Assembly (NCBI GenBank): GCA_030145965.1
Contig: JASKZT010000123.1
Span: 1 to 7,012 of the forward strand
Direction of reading: 5' to 3'
Length of the DNA: 7,012 nucleotides
Origin: Ornithinimicrobium sp.
GTDB lineage: Bacteria > Actinomycetota > Actinomycetes > Actinomycetales > Dermatophilaceae
The notes under the pieces: generated by a model
What the model was told of the DNA's origin: nothing
Database searches by the model: none
Seen by the model: the letters and a program-made list of their open reading frames with translations, nothing else
Shown here: positions 1 to 6,446 of the stretch, piece by piece
How positions within the stretch are numbered: the first letter of the stretch is position 1
Layout of the letters: each line of letters opens with the position of its first letter
Translations under genes and position numbers: made by a program

Positions 1-830
1 GCCTCGACCACGACGGCGCCGGCGAGCAGCTGTGGTGCCCGCGCGGCGGACACCCCGGGGAGGGCGGACCGCTCGGCGGCGGTCATCGAGGCCAGGCGGG
101 GCACCAGCTCGGCGAGGTCGGACCGCTCGAGGGTGCGGGGCACGTAGGGGCCCTCGCCCCGGGGGGCGGCCCCGCAGACCCGCGCCAGGGAGCGGATCGT
201 CTTGCTCGTGCCCACCACCAGCTGCGGCTCGCCGGCTCGCGCGAGCGCCGGCCGGGCCGCGGCGATCTCCGAGCGCACCCGGCGCCGCAGGTCGCGCAGG
301 GCGCCGGCCGCCGGCGGGTCGCCGCTCAGCTCGCGGCTGAGCCGGCCGGCACCCAGCGGCAGCGACACCGCGGCGTCCGGCTCCTCGTCCATCCCGACGG
401 CCATCTCCAGCGAGCCGCCGCCGACGTCGACCATGAGGAGGCGGCCCGCGGACCAGCCGAACCACCGGCGGGCGGCGAGGAAGGTCACCCGGGCCTCGTC
501 GTCCCCGGGGAGCACCTGGAGGTCCACGCCGGAGGCGGCGGCCACCTGCCCCAGGACCGCCCCGGTGTTGCCGGCGTCGCGGATCGCGCTCGTGGCGAAG
601 CCCATGAGCTGGGCCACCCCGCGGCTCTCGGCGACCTCGGTGCAGTCGGTGACGAGACGGGCCAGCGTGGAGGCCCCCTCCGGCGAGATGTCTCCGTCGC
701 CGGTGAGGTGCTCGGCCAGCCGCAGGGTGACGCTGTGGGAGAAGTCCGGCAGGGGGTGGGCACCGGGGTGGGCGTCGACGACGAGGAGGTGCACGGTGTT
801 GGAACCGACGTCGATCACACCGAGGCGCAT
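1..830 (-). CDS. Ppx/GppA family phosphatase (exopolyphosphatase / pppGpp phosphohydrolase), 3' end missing
   Basis: Enzymes of this family remove terminal phosphate from polyphosphate or from pppGpp in the cytoplasm. They belong to the ASKHA (actin-like ATPase) fold. The visible 276 residues start [19 protein letters not shown], which is the first phosphate-binding loop (residues 5-18). They continue with [11 protein letters not shown] (78-88), the LPGDDEAR segment (107-114) that carries the conserved acidic cluster near the active site, and the second phosphate loop [16 protein letters not shown] (131-146). The later [15 protein letters not shown] (207-221) and PQLLAGAVV (266-274) are also typical. 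Members are usually about 300-330 residues, so roughly 30-50 C-terminal residues lie beyond the left edge. The ATG at 828-830 is chosen because it sits directly before the first motif; another ATG at 836-838 is out of frame. Polyphosphate and pppGpp activity cannot be told apart from sequence. The gene is divergent from the cysteine-rich protein gene. Confidence 0.93.
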   Translation of the reverse strand, partial: MRLGVIDVGSNTVHLLVVDAHPGAHPLPDFSHSVTLRLAEHLTGDGDISPEGASTLARLVTDCTEVAESRGVAQLMGFATSAIRDAGNTGAVLGQVAAASGVDLQVLPGDDEARVTFLAARRWFGWSAGRLLMVDVGGGSLEMAVGMDEEPDAAVSLPLGAGRLSRELSGDPPAAGALRDLRRRVRSEIAAARPALARAGEPQLVVGTSKTIRSLARVCGAAPRGEGPYVPRTLERSDLAELVPRLASMTAAERSALPGVSAARAPQLLAGAVVVE

Positions 831-836
831 CCGGCC

Positions 837-842
837 ATTATC
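837..842 (-). promoter_or_regulatory. -10 element of the Ppx/GppA gene, probably leaderless
   Basis: On the minus strand GATAAT matches five of six bases of TATAAT. Six bases (GGCCGG) separate it from the A of the ATG at 830, so transcription would begin at or next to the start codon. No -35 resembling TTGACA is seen at 16-18 bases. One caveat is an AGGGGGTGAT at 850-841 (minus strand), which resembles a Shine-Dalgarno sequence. Its G-rich core lies about 13 bases from the ATG, farther than is usual, and it could only act if transcription started further upstream. Confidence 0.55.
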
Positions 843-848
843 ACCCCC

Positions 849-854
849 TAGCCT
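849..854 (+). promoter_or_regulatory. -10 element of the cysteine-rich protein gene, probably leaderless
   Basis: TAGCCT fits the actinobacterial -10 pattern TANNNT. It is followed by six bases (GGCCCG) and then the ATG at 861. There is no purine-rich Shine-Dalgarno sequence in front of this start. No convincing -35 is visible. It lies back to back with the -10 of the divergent Ppx/GppA gene, with six bases between the two hexamers. Confidence 0.5.
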
Positions 855-860
855 GGCCCG

Positions 861-1682
861 ATGACCGAGACCCCGCTGGACGCGGCCCGCGCGTGGGCCG
901 AGCTCCCGGACCCGGCGGAGCCGGCGCAGCGGCTGCGCGTGGACCTCACCTGGCTCACCTCCGGCTGGCGCTGCGTCTACGGCGCGGGGTGCCACGGCAT
1001 CGACGCCGCGCAGCCCGACGCCGGCTGCTGCACCCTCGGCGCGCACCTCACCGACGACGACGACCTCGCCCGGGTCTCGGCCGTCGTCGAGCGTCTGGGG
1101 CCCGACGAGTGGCAGCTGCGCGACCCCGGCCAGGAGGAGGGCTGGCTGGTCGAGCTGGTGGACGAGGAGGGGGGCGAGGGCGCCCCCGGAGGCCCACCGG
1201 CGCGCGCGACCCGCGTGCTCGACGGTGCCTGCATCTTCCTCAACCGCCCCGGCTTCCCCGCCGGCGCGGGGTGCGCCCTGCACCAGCACGCGGTCGCCGA
1301 GGGCGTGGAGCCGCTGACCACCAAGCCCGACGTCTGCTGGCAGCTGCCGCTGCGCCGGGCCTACCGCGACGTCGAGCTGCCCGACGGGACCACCTACCTG
1401 GAGATCACCGTCACCGAGTACGACCGCCGGGCGTGGGGACCCGGCGGGCACGACCTCGACTGGTACTGCACCGGCTCCCCCGAGGCGCACACCGCCGCCG
1501 AGCCGGTCTTCCGGTCGTTGCGGGCCGAGCTGGTCGAGCTCCTGGGCGCCGAGGCGTACGCCGCGGTCGCCCGGCTCTGCGAGGACCGGCTCGCGGCGGT
1601 CGAGGCGCTGTCGGCGGCACCGGGCGGGCGGCGGGTGCTGCCGCTCCTGGTCCACCCCGCCACGCGGGCGGCGCGCGGGTAG
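861..1682 (+). CDS. Conserved cysteine-rich protein of unknown function, YkgJ/DUF3109-like metal-binding pattern
   Basis: This 273-residue soluble protein has no signal peptide or membrane segment. Its cysteines form a pattern: C38, C44 and the pair C56-C57 (C-x5-C-x11-CC), then C124 in [10 protein letters not shown]138 followed by a histidine in CALHQHA (138-144), and C159 in [12 protein letters not shown] (155-166). A later segment, [13 protein letters not shown], adds C202. A CC pair, then C-x-F-L, then C-x-L-H, then KP-x-x-C-x-x-P is the order seen in the YkgJ/UPF0153 and DUF3109 families, which are thought to bind zinc or iron-sulphur. That assignment is from remembered patterns and is tentative. 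Residues 101-116 are an acidic and Gly/Pro-rich loop. The ATG at 861 is supported by the -10 hexamer six bases upstream. The gene is divergent from Ppx/GppA and lies 57 bases ahead of radA on the same strand. No enzymatic function can be assigned. Confidence 0.85.
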   Translation: MTETPLDAARAWAELPDPAEPAQRLRVDLTWLTSGWRCVYGAGCHGIDAAQPDAGCCTLGAHLTDDDDLARVSAVVERLGPDEWQLRDPGQEEGWLVELVDEEGGEGAPGGPPARATRVLDGACIFLNRPGFPAGAGCALHQHAVAEGVEPLTTKPDVCWQLPLRRAYRDVELPDGTTYLEITVTEYDRRAWGPGGHDLDWYCTGSPEAHTAAEPVFRSLRAELVELLGAEAYAAVARLCEDRLAAVEALSAAPGGRRVLPLLVHPATRAARG

Positions 1683-1714
1683 GCCGGGGGACGACGGCGC
1701 ACCGGTGGGCTGTC

Positions 1715-1738
1715 GGCCCGACCGCATACCCTCGGGCC
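1715..1738. promoter_or_regulatory. Inverted repeat overlapping the radA -10: operator or small terminator
   Basis: GGCCCGA (1715-1721) and TCGGGCC (1732-1738) form a perfect 7-base inverted repeat around a 10-base loop. The loop and the first base of the right arm contain the radA -10 TACCCT. As DNA, it could be a regulator site that blocks the promoter. As RNA from the upstream gene, it could fold into a GC-rich hairpin, but there is no U-tract. GC-rich DNA makes short dyads common, so this is a candidate only. Confidence 0.35.
1727..1732 (+). promoter_or_regulatory. -10 element of radA, probably leaderless
   Basis: TACCCT fits TANNNT and is followed by seven bases (CGGGCCC) before the GTG at 1740, so the predicted first transcribed base is the start codon itself. 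No Shine-Dalgarno sequence or clear -35 is seen. The element sits inside a 7-base inverted repeat. Confidence 0.5.
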
Positions 1739-1739
1739 C

Positions 1740-3155
1740 GTGGCGAGCAAGAGCGGGACCAGACCGACCTACCGGTGCACGGAGTGCGGCTGGACGACGG
1801 TGAAGTGGGCGGGCCGGTGCGGCGAGTGCCAGGCGTGGGGCACCGTCGGCGAGGCCGGCGCGGCCGCGGCCGTGCGCACGGCGGCGTCCGCGCCCGCGCG
1901 TCCCGCCCTGCCGATCGGCGAGGTGGACGCCCAGACCGCGCAGGCGCGCACGACGGGGGTCGGCGAGTTCGACCGCGTGCTGGGTGGCGGCATCGTGCCC
2001 GGCGCGGTCGTGCTCATGGCCGGCGAGCCCGGCATCGGCAAGTCCACCCTCGCCCTGGACGTCGCGGCGCGGGCGGCGCGCGCGGGGCGCACGGTCCTCT
2101 ACGTCTCCGGCGAGGAGTCGGCCGCCCAGGTCAAGCTGCGCGCCGAGCGGATCGGCGCCGTGGCCGACACCCTCTACCTGGCCGCCGAGACCGACCTCGC
2201 CACCGTCCTCGGCCAGGTGGAGCAGGTCGACCCCGACCTCCTCGTCGTCGACTCGGTCCAGACCGTCGCCTCGGCGGAGGTCGACGGCTCGGCGGGCGGC
2301 GTCGCGCAGGTCCGCGAGGTCGCGGGCGCCCTCATCCAGGCCGCGAAGTCGCGCGGCCACGGCATGGCCGCGGTGCTCATCGGCCACGTCACCAAGGACG
2401 GCGCGATCGCCGGCCCGCGCGTGCTGGAGCACCTCGTCGACGTCGTCGTGCAGTTCGAGGGCGAGCGGCACTCGCGGCTGCGGCTCGTGCGGGCGGTCAA
2501 GAACCGCTACGGCCCGACCGACGAGGTCGGCTGCTTCGACCTGGGCGACTCCGGGATCGCGGGGCTGTCCGACCCGAGCGGGCTCTTCCTCACCAGCCGC
2601 GACCGGCCCGTGCCCGGCACCTGCGTGACGGTCACCCTCGAGGGACGCCGGCCGCTCGTGGCCGAGGTCCAGGCCCTGGTCAGCGGGTCCTCGGCCGGTT
2701 CCCCGCGGCGGACGACGAGCGGGCTGGACCCCGCGCGGCTGGCGATGGTGCTGGCCGTGCTCGGCCAGCGCGCCGGCGTGCCGCTGGCCGACCAGGACTG
2801 CTACGCCGCCACGGTGGGCGGCGTGCGCCTGTCCGAGCCGGCCGCGGACCTGGCCCTGGCCCTCGCGCTGACCAGCGCCCGCGCCGACCTCGCGCTGCCG
2901 ACCGGGACCATCGCCGTCGGCGAGGTCGGCCTGGCCGGCGACGTGCGGCCGGTCACCGGGCTGCCGCGGCGGCTCGCCGAGGCGGCCCGCATCGGCTTCA
3001 CCGAGGCCGTCGTGCCCGCGGGGTCGCTCACCGAGGGCCCGGCCCCGGCCGGCATGCGCGTGCACGAGGTCGGCACGCTCGCCGACGCCGTGACGCTCGT
3101 CCTCTCGGCGGCCGGGGCGAGCCGCGCGACCCCCCTCCCGGTCACGAACTCGTAA
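1740..3155 (+). CDS. radA: DNA repair protein RadA (Sms), branch-migration ATPase
   Basis: RadA is a hexameric, RecA-like motor that drives branch migration and processes recombination intermediates during DNA repair. The 471 residues have the full family architecture. An N-terminal C4 zinc finger is formed by C13, C16, C27 and C30 ([20 protein letters not shown]). The RecA-type ATPase follows, with Walker [10 protein letters not shown] (95-103) and Walker [11 protein letters not shown] (166-175). The RadA-specific KNRYG motif (254-258) corresponds to the usual KNRFG, with a conservative F-to-Y change. A C-terminal Lon-protease-like domain (about 340-450) carries [18 protein letters not shown]. 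Length is normal, near 450-480. The GTG start is chosen because it lies just before the zinc finger and seven bases after a -10 hexamer. disA follows after 105 bases. RadA-DisA interaction is known in mycobacteria, where RadA inhibits c-di-AMP synthesis, and the same may hold here. Confidence 0.97.
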   Translation: MASKSGTRPTYRCTECGWTTVKWAGRCGECQAWGTVGEAGAAAAVRTAASAPARPALPIGEVDAQTAQARTTGVGEFDRVLGGGIVPGAVVLMAGEPGIGKSTLALDVAARAARAGRTVLYVSGEESAAQVKLRAERIGAVADTLYLAAETDLATVLGQVEQVDPDLLVVDSVQTVASAEVDGSAGGVAQVREVAGALIQAAKSRGHGMAAVLIGHVTKDGAIAGPRVLEHLVDVVVQFEGERHSRLRLVRAVKNRYGPTDEVGCFDLGDSGIAGLSDPSGLFLTSRDRPVPGTCVTVTLEGRRPLVAEVQALVSGSSAGSPRRTTSGLDPARLAMVLAVLGQRAGVPLADQDCYAATVGGVRLSEPAADLALALALTSARADLALPTGTIAVGEVGLAGDVRPVTGLPRRLAEAARIGFTEAVVPAGSLTEGPAPAGMRVHEVGTLADAVTLVLSAAGASRATPLPVTNS

Positions 3156-3182
3156 AGATCGCCCGGCCCCTCGCGAAGCTGC

Positions 3183-3194
3183 GGGAGCGCTCCC
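3183..3194. promoter_or_regulatory. 12-base perfect palindrome next to the disA -10, candidate operator
   Basis: GGGAGCGCTCCC is fully palindromic and ends one base before the putative disA -10 (TACTAT, 3196-3201). It therefore occupies the spacer between the -35 and -10 positions, where a bound repressor, or an activator that distorts the spacer, could act. It could also be the stem of a weak terminator for radA, but there is no loop and no T-tract. No known regulator is recognised from the sequence. Confidence 0.35.
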
Positions 3195-3195
3195 C

Positions 3196-3201
3196 TACTA
3201 T
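3196..3201 (+). promoter_or_regulatory. -10 element of the disA-mutY operon
   Basis: TACTAT matches five of six bases of TATAAT and lies in the only non-coding gap of more than 100 bases in the window. The start of transcription would fall near 3208, giving a leader of about 50 bases before the disA GTG at 3261. No -35 like TTGACA is visible 16-18 bases upstream. This suggests that disA-mutY has its own promoter in addition to any read-through from radA. Confidence 0.5.
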
Positions 3202-3239
3202 CGGCGCAAGGGGTAGAAGGGCGGCCGGTCGACGGCTCG

Positions 3240-3254
3240 CCCGGGAAGGCCGGG
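3240..3254 (+). promoter_or_regulatory. disA ribosome binding site in a small hairpin loop
   Basis: CCCGG (3240-3244) and CCGGG (3250-3254) can pair around the loop GAAGG (3245-3249), which is the only Shine-Dalgarno-like sequence in front of the disA GTG. The spacing from GAAGG to the GTG is 11 bases, slightly long; folding of the 3' arm does not bury the GAAGG itself. The arrangement may tune translation. It is the clearest ribosome binding site in the window and supports the GTG at 3261 as the start. Confidence 0.35.
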
Positions 3255-3260
3255 ACACAC

Positions 3261-4343
3261 GTGGTTGAACGCACCGACGAGGACCTCCTGCGCGCCACGC
3301 TGGCCGCCGTGGCGCCGGGCACCGACCTGCGCGACGGCCTCGAACGCATCCTGCGCGGACGCACGGGAGCGCTCGTCGTCCTCGGCACGGACCGCACCGT
3401 GGAGTCGATCTGCACCGGCGGCTTCGAGCTCGACGTCGAGTTCTCGGCCACCCGGCTGCGCGAGCTGGCCAAGATGGACGGCGCCATCGTCCTCAACCGC
3501 GAGGCCACCCGCATCCTGCGCGCCGCGACCCAGCTCGTCCCCGACCCCTCCATCGAGACGGTCGAGAGCGGCACCCGGCACCGCACCGCCGAGCGCGTGG
3601 CCAAGCAGACCCACATGCCGGTGATCTCGGTGAGCCAGTCCATGGCGATCGTCGCGCTCTACGTCGGCTCGCTGCGCCACGTCCTCGAGGCGCGCACCCA
3701 GATCCTGGCCCAGGCCAACCAGGCCCTGCAGACCCTCGAGCGCTACCGCGCCCGCCTCGACGAGGTCACCGCCTCCCTGTCGGCGCTGGAGATCGAGGAC
3801 CTCGTCACCATCCGCGAGGTCGCGGCGGTGCTGCAGCGGCTGGAGATGGTGCGGCGCATCCACGGCGAGATCGAGCAGTACGTCGTCGAGCTCGGCGTCG
3901 ACGGCCGGCTCGTCGGGCTCCAGCTGGAGGAGCTGACCGGTGGCATCGGCCGCGACCGCGAGCTGGTCATCCGCGACTACGCGGCCGCGGCGGACGCCTC
4001 CCGCGACCCCGCCGACGTGCTGGAGTCGCTGGCCAGCCTCGACGGCGCCGAGCTGCTCGACCTCACCTCGGTGGCGCGCTGCCTGGGGATCACGGTCATC
4101 GGCGACGGCATGGACCACCACAGCCTGACGCCGTCCGGCTACCGGCTGCTGCACCGCATCCCGCGGCTGCCGGGGGCGATCGTCGACCGGCTCGTCGACC
4201 ACTTCGGCACCTTCCAGGCGCTGCTCTCGGCCGGCCTGGAGGACCTCATGCAGGTCGACGGTGTCGGCGAGGCCCGGGCCAAGGCGGTGCGCGAGGGCCT
4301 GTCCCGGCTGGCGGAGTCCTCGATCCTCGAGCGCTACTCCTAG
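3261..4343 (+). CDS. disA: DNA integrity scanning protein DisA, diadenylate cyclase
   Basis: DisA condenses two ATP molecules into c-di-AMP. It scans DNA as an octamer, and branched recombination intermediates inhibit its cyclase. The 360 residues show the three family parts. The N-terminal DAC cyclase domain (about 1-140) contains LAPGT-like VAPGTDLRDGLERILRGRTG (17-36), the catalytic DGA (73-75) in KMDGAIVLN, and the RHR motif (106-108) in GTRHRTAER. A helical linker spans about 145-290. A C-terminal helix-hairpin-helix DNA-binding domain contains RLPGAIVDRLVDHFG and VDGVGEARAKAVREGL. All key cyclase residues are intact, so the enzyme should be active. Length is normal (about 350-360). The GTG start follows a GAAGG ribosome binding site and leaves the N-terminus colinear with known DisA proteins. 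The stop codon overlaps the mutY start (TAGTG), so the two genes form an operon; radA lies 105 bases upstream. Confidence 0.97.
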   Translation: MVERTDEDLLRATLAAVAPGTDLRDGLERILRGRTGALVVLGTDRTVESICTGGFELDVEFSATRLRELAKMDGAIVLNREATRILRAATQLVPDPSIETVESGTRHRTAERVAKQTHMPVISVSQSMAIVALYVGSLRHVLEARTQILAQANQALQTLERYRARLDEVTASLSALEIEDLVTIREVAAVLQRLEMVRRIHGEIEQYVVELGVDGRLVGLQLEELTGGIGRDRELVIRDYAAAADASRDPADVLESLASLDGAELLDLTSVARCLGITVIGDGMDHHSLTPSGYRLLHRIPRLPGAIVDRLVDHFGTFQALLSAGLEDLMQVDGVGEARAKAVREGLSRLAESSILERYS

Positions 4344-5242
4344 TGCCGGCGACCGCGACCACGCCGTCGCCGGAGGTCCTGCACGACCTCGTCCTGCCCT
4401 GGTACGCCGCGCACCGGCGCGACCTGCCCTGGCGGGAGCCCGGCTGCTCGCCCTGGGGCGTCCTCGTCTCGGAGGTCATGCTCCAGCAGACCCCCGTCGC
4501 CCGCGTGACCCCGGTGTGGCACCGCTGGATGGAGCGGTGGCCCGCGCCGTCCGACCTCGCCGCCGCCGCGCCGGGTGACGCCGTGCGGGAGTGGGGACGC
4601 CTCGGCTACCCCCGCCGCGCGCTGAGGCTGCACGCCGCGGCCGTGGCGGTCCGCGACCACCACGGCGGGCGGGTGCCCGACCGGGAGGACGTGCTACGGA
4701 GCCTGCCGGGCGTCGGCGACTACACGGCGGCGGCCGTGGCGGCCTTCGCCTTCGGACGCCGCGCGACGGTGGTCGACACCAACGTCCGGCGCGTGCACGC
4801 GCGGGCCGTCTCCGGCACCGCGCTGCCGGCCCCGTCGCTGAGCCGGGCGGAGGTGGCGCTGGCGACGTCGCTGCTGCCGGCGGAGGACGACCTGGCTCCG
4901 ACCTGGGGCGTCGCGGTCATGGAGCTGGGTGCCCTCGTGTGCACCGCCCGTGCCCCGCGCTGCGGCAGCTGCCCGCTGGCCGGCGTCTGCCGCTGGGTGC
5001 TGCGCGGGTCGCCGCCCGACGACGGCCCGCCGCGTCGCGCGCAGGCGTGGGAGGGCACGGACCGGCAGTGCCGCGGCCGGCTGGTGCAGGCGCTGCGGGA
5101 GGCCACCGGCCCGCTGGACGGCGCCGTGCTGCGGGCGGTCTGGCCGGAGGAGGCCCAGCGCGACCGCTGCCTCGACGCGCTCGTGGCCGACGGTCTCGTC
5201 GAGCCGCTCGAGGGCGACCGCTTCCGGCTGCCCGGCGCCTGA
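4343..5242 (+). CDS. mutY: A/G-specific adenine glycosylase MutY
   Basis: MutY removes adenine mispaired with 8-oxoguanine or guanine, starting base excision repair and preventing G-to-T changes, which matters in a GC-rich genome. The 299 residues carry the HhH-GPD fold. The catalytic glutamate is E44 in SEVMLQQTPVARV. The helix-hairpin-helix is LPGVGDYTAA (121-130), and the catalytic aspartate is D145 in VVDTNVRRVHARA. The [4Fe-4S] cluster ligands are C200, C207, C210 and C216 (C-x6-C-x2-C-x5-C). Residues about 240-297 look like a small winged-helix-type tail. There is no Nudix-like 8-oxoguanine recognition domain of the E. coli type, but actinobacterial MutY proteins are commonly this short. 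The GTG start overlaps the last base of disA and has no Shine-Dalgarno sequence of its own, so translation is probably coupled to disA. EndoIII is less likely because of the QQT and WREP-type motifs. Confidence 0.96.
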   Translation: MPATATTPSPEVLHDLVLPWYAAHRRDLPWREPGCSPWGVLVSEVMLQQTPVARVTPVWHRWMERWPAPSDLAAAAPGDAVREWGRLGYPRRALRLHAAAVAVRDHHGGRVPDREDVLRSLPGVGDYTAAAVAAFAFGRRATVVDTNVRRVHARAVSGTALPAPSLSRAEVALATSLLPAEDDLAPTWGVAVMELGALVCTARAPRCGSCPLAGVCRWVLRGSPPDDGPPRRAQAWEGTDRQCRGRLVQALREATGPLDGAVLRAVWPEEAQRDRCLDALVADGLVEPLEGDRFRLPGA

Positions 5243-5250
5243 GGGCAGGC

Positions 5251-5279
5251 GACCGCCGGCGCCGCGCTCGGGGCCGGTC
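5251..5279. terminator. Possible bidirectional hairpin between mutY and the FemX-family gene
   Basis: GACCG (5251-5255) pairs with CGGTC (5275-5279), and CC (5256-5257) can extend the stem with GG (5272-5273) past a single bulged base. It lies in the 35-base gap between two convergent genes and reaches into the stop codon of the minus-strand gene. There is no T-tract on either side, so it would be a non-canonical terminator of the kind common in high-GC actinobacteria. The assignment rests on position more than on hairpin strength. Confidence 0.3.
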
Positions 5280-6393
5280 AGCTGCTCCGCGCGTCCCGCG
5301 CGGCGGCGCGGCGCTTGCGGAGCTGGGAGACGCGGGCGCCCAGGTCGCGGCGGGCGCGCTGGACGCGGGGCACGAGGCGGGCGAGCACGGCGTACACGGC
5401 CCGGTTGTGCACGACGTCGACCTCCCCGACGAACTCGGTGGCCCCGCCGTCGGCCTTGCAGAAGGCGCGCTTGAAGAGGTAGAGCCCGTCGTCGGTGTCC
5501 AGCTCGAAGACGCCGCCCATGTCGTAGGACTCCGCGCCGCGGGAGAGGCCCCAGACCATGAGCTCGTGGTTCATGACCTGGTTGGGCGCGAGGTTGCGCT
5601 TGAGGTCGTTGGACCCGGCGTAGAGGTAGTAGAGCCGGCCGAAGTAGTCGACGGTCACCGAGGCGGCGAGCACGTCGTCCTCGTGCCGGGCGAGCGAGAC
5701 CCTCATGCGGTCGCCGAACGCCTCGCGCATGCGGTGGAAGTAGGGCAGCCCGCGAGTCGTGATCTCGTTGCGCCGGGCCATGTAGGAGTAGATCTCGTGG
5801 AAGGTCGCCAGCCCCGCCTCGGTGTCGTCCTCGACCGTGACGACGCCCTTCTTGCGTCCCGTGCGGACCCGGTTGCGGGCCTTGCCGTCGTACTTGGCGA
5901 GCAGCTCGTCCTCGCTCAGCACCCGGCCGTCCTCGTCCTGGAGGCGCACGATCATGCAGTAGCGCGGCTGGACGAGGTCGTCCTTGCCGGCGCCGACGTT
6001 CTTGACCACCCAGCCGGGCTGGGCCCGCAGCCAGCCGTCGAGCTCGTGCGTGAAGCGCACCTCGGGGTCGAGCTTGGTCATCACCGCCCGGTGCCTGCGC
6101 ACGAGCGGCCGGGCCTCCGAGAGCAGCCGGTGCAGCAGGGTCGGGTCGTCCCAGTCCAGGAGCGGGCCGCGGGGGGCGTAGAGGACCGACATGCGGCCGG
6201 GCAGGCGCCGGACCAGCAGGGTCATCGCCGCGACGATCCGCCCGTCCTCCTCGACGTAGACCGCCTCCTGCCCCCAGTCGTCCTTGACGACGCCCCAGCG
6301 CAGGTCCTGGGTCAGCGACCGGTGGGGGTGCGTGCGGACGAAGTCGCAGTAGCGGTCGACGGCGGCGGGATCGGCGAGGTCGAGGACGGGCAC
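5278..6393 (-). CDS. FemAB/FemX-family peptidoglycan interpeptide bridge aminoacyl ligase
   Basis: FemX-type enzymes move an amino acid from aminoacyl-tRNA to the side chain of the stem peptide of a peptidoglycan precursor at the inner face of the membrane. The 371 residues form the two GNAT-like domains of the family with no signal peptide. Visible marks are RGPLLDWDDP (75-84), the linker motif KARNRVRTGRKKGVVTVED (171-189), which matches the K-x-R-x-x-[IV]-[RK] signature, and YLYAGSND (256-263). YDMGGV (290-295) and YLFKRAFCK (305-313) follow near the C-terminal domain end. There is no long coiled-coil arm as in staphylococcal FemA, so it is nearer to FemX. The last 30 residues are strongly basic, perhaps for membrane or tRNA contact. 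The GTG start lies seven bases after a -10 hexamer. It is convergent with mutY and divergent from a second FemAB-family gene. Which amino acid it adds cannot be told. A role in lipid or protein aminoacylation is the alternative. Confidence 0.9.
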   Translation of the reverse strand: MPVLDLADPAAVDRYCDFVRTHPHRSLTQDLRWGVVKDDWGQEAVYVEEDGRIVAAMTLLVRRLPGRMSVLYAPRGPLLDWDDPTLLHRLLSEARPLVRRHRAVMTKLDPEVRFTHELDGWLRAQPGWVVKNVGAGKDDLVQPRYCMIVRLQDEDGRVLSEDELLAKYDGKARNRVRTGRKKGVVTVEDDTEAGLATFHEIYSYMARRNEITTRGLPYFHRMREAFGDRMRVSLARHEDDVLAASVTVDYFGRLYYLYAGSNDLKRNLAPNQVMNHELMVWGLSRGAESYDMGGVFELDTDDGLYLFKRAFCKADGGATEFVGEVDVVHNRAVYAVLARLVPRVQRARRDLGARVSQLRKRRAAARDARSS

Positions 6394-6400
6394 GCCCGAT

Positions 6401-6406
6401 ACCGTA
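6401..6406 (-). promoter_or_regulatory. -10 element of the minus-strand FemX-family gene, probably leaderless
   Basis: TACGGT on the minus strand fits TANNNT and is followed by seven bases (ATCGGGC) before the GTG at 6393. There is no Shine-Dalgarno sequence at usual distance. The GGCGGG further upstream is too far from the GTG. No -35 is recognisable. Confidence 0.5.
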
Positions 6407-6433
6407 CCCGCCGGAGCGCCGCGCCCCTCCCCT

Positions 6434-6439
6434 TACAGT
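6434..6439 (+). promoter_or_regulatory. -10 element of the plus-strand FemAB-family gene, probably leaderless
   Basis: TACAGT fits TANNNT and is followed by seven bases (GATCGCC) before the ATG at 6447. No Shine-Dalgarno sequence is present. Its distance from the divergent -10 at 6401-6406 is 27 bases, so the two promoters share upstream DNA. Confidence 0.5.
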
Positions 6440-6446
6440 GATCGCC

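Noticed and set aside
202..864. Plus-strand open frame antisense to the Ppx/GppA gene
   Set aside because: Ser/Arg/Pro-rich with no motif. The minus strand carries all Ppx/GppA signatures in one unbroken frame.
3156..3195. SOS box or ClgR-like site ahead of disA (CGAACTCG and CTCGCGAAGCTGCGGGAG were considered)
   Set aside because: Neither fits the mycobacterial-type GAAC-N4-GTTC box or a full ClgR consensus; only the 12-base palindrome is a clean dyad.
893..3268. A 791-codon plus-strand open frame covering the cysteine-rich protein gene and radA
   Set aside because: Its translation is almost all Arg, Gly, Ala and Pro with no recognisable motif. It is the shifted frame of two well-supported genes, kept open by high GC.
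3198..4202. Minus-strand open frame antisense to disA
   Set aside because: Asp/Val/Gly/Leu-rich product typical of the reverse strand of GC-rich genes. disA is intact on the other strand.
4343..5242. MutY as a truncated enzyme, because it lacks the Nudix-like C-terminal domain
   Set aside because: Actinobacterial MutY proteins are commonly about 300 residues, and the catalytic and iron-sulphur residues are complete.
4591..6441. A 616-codon plus-strand open frame across mutY and antisense to the FemX-family gene
   Set aside because: Low-complexity, motif-free translation that overlaps two genes with intact catalytic signatures in other frames.
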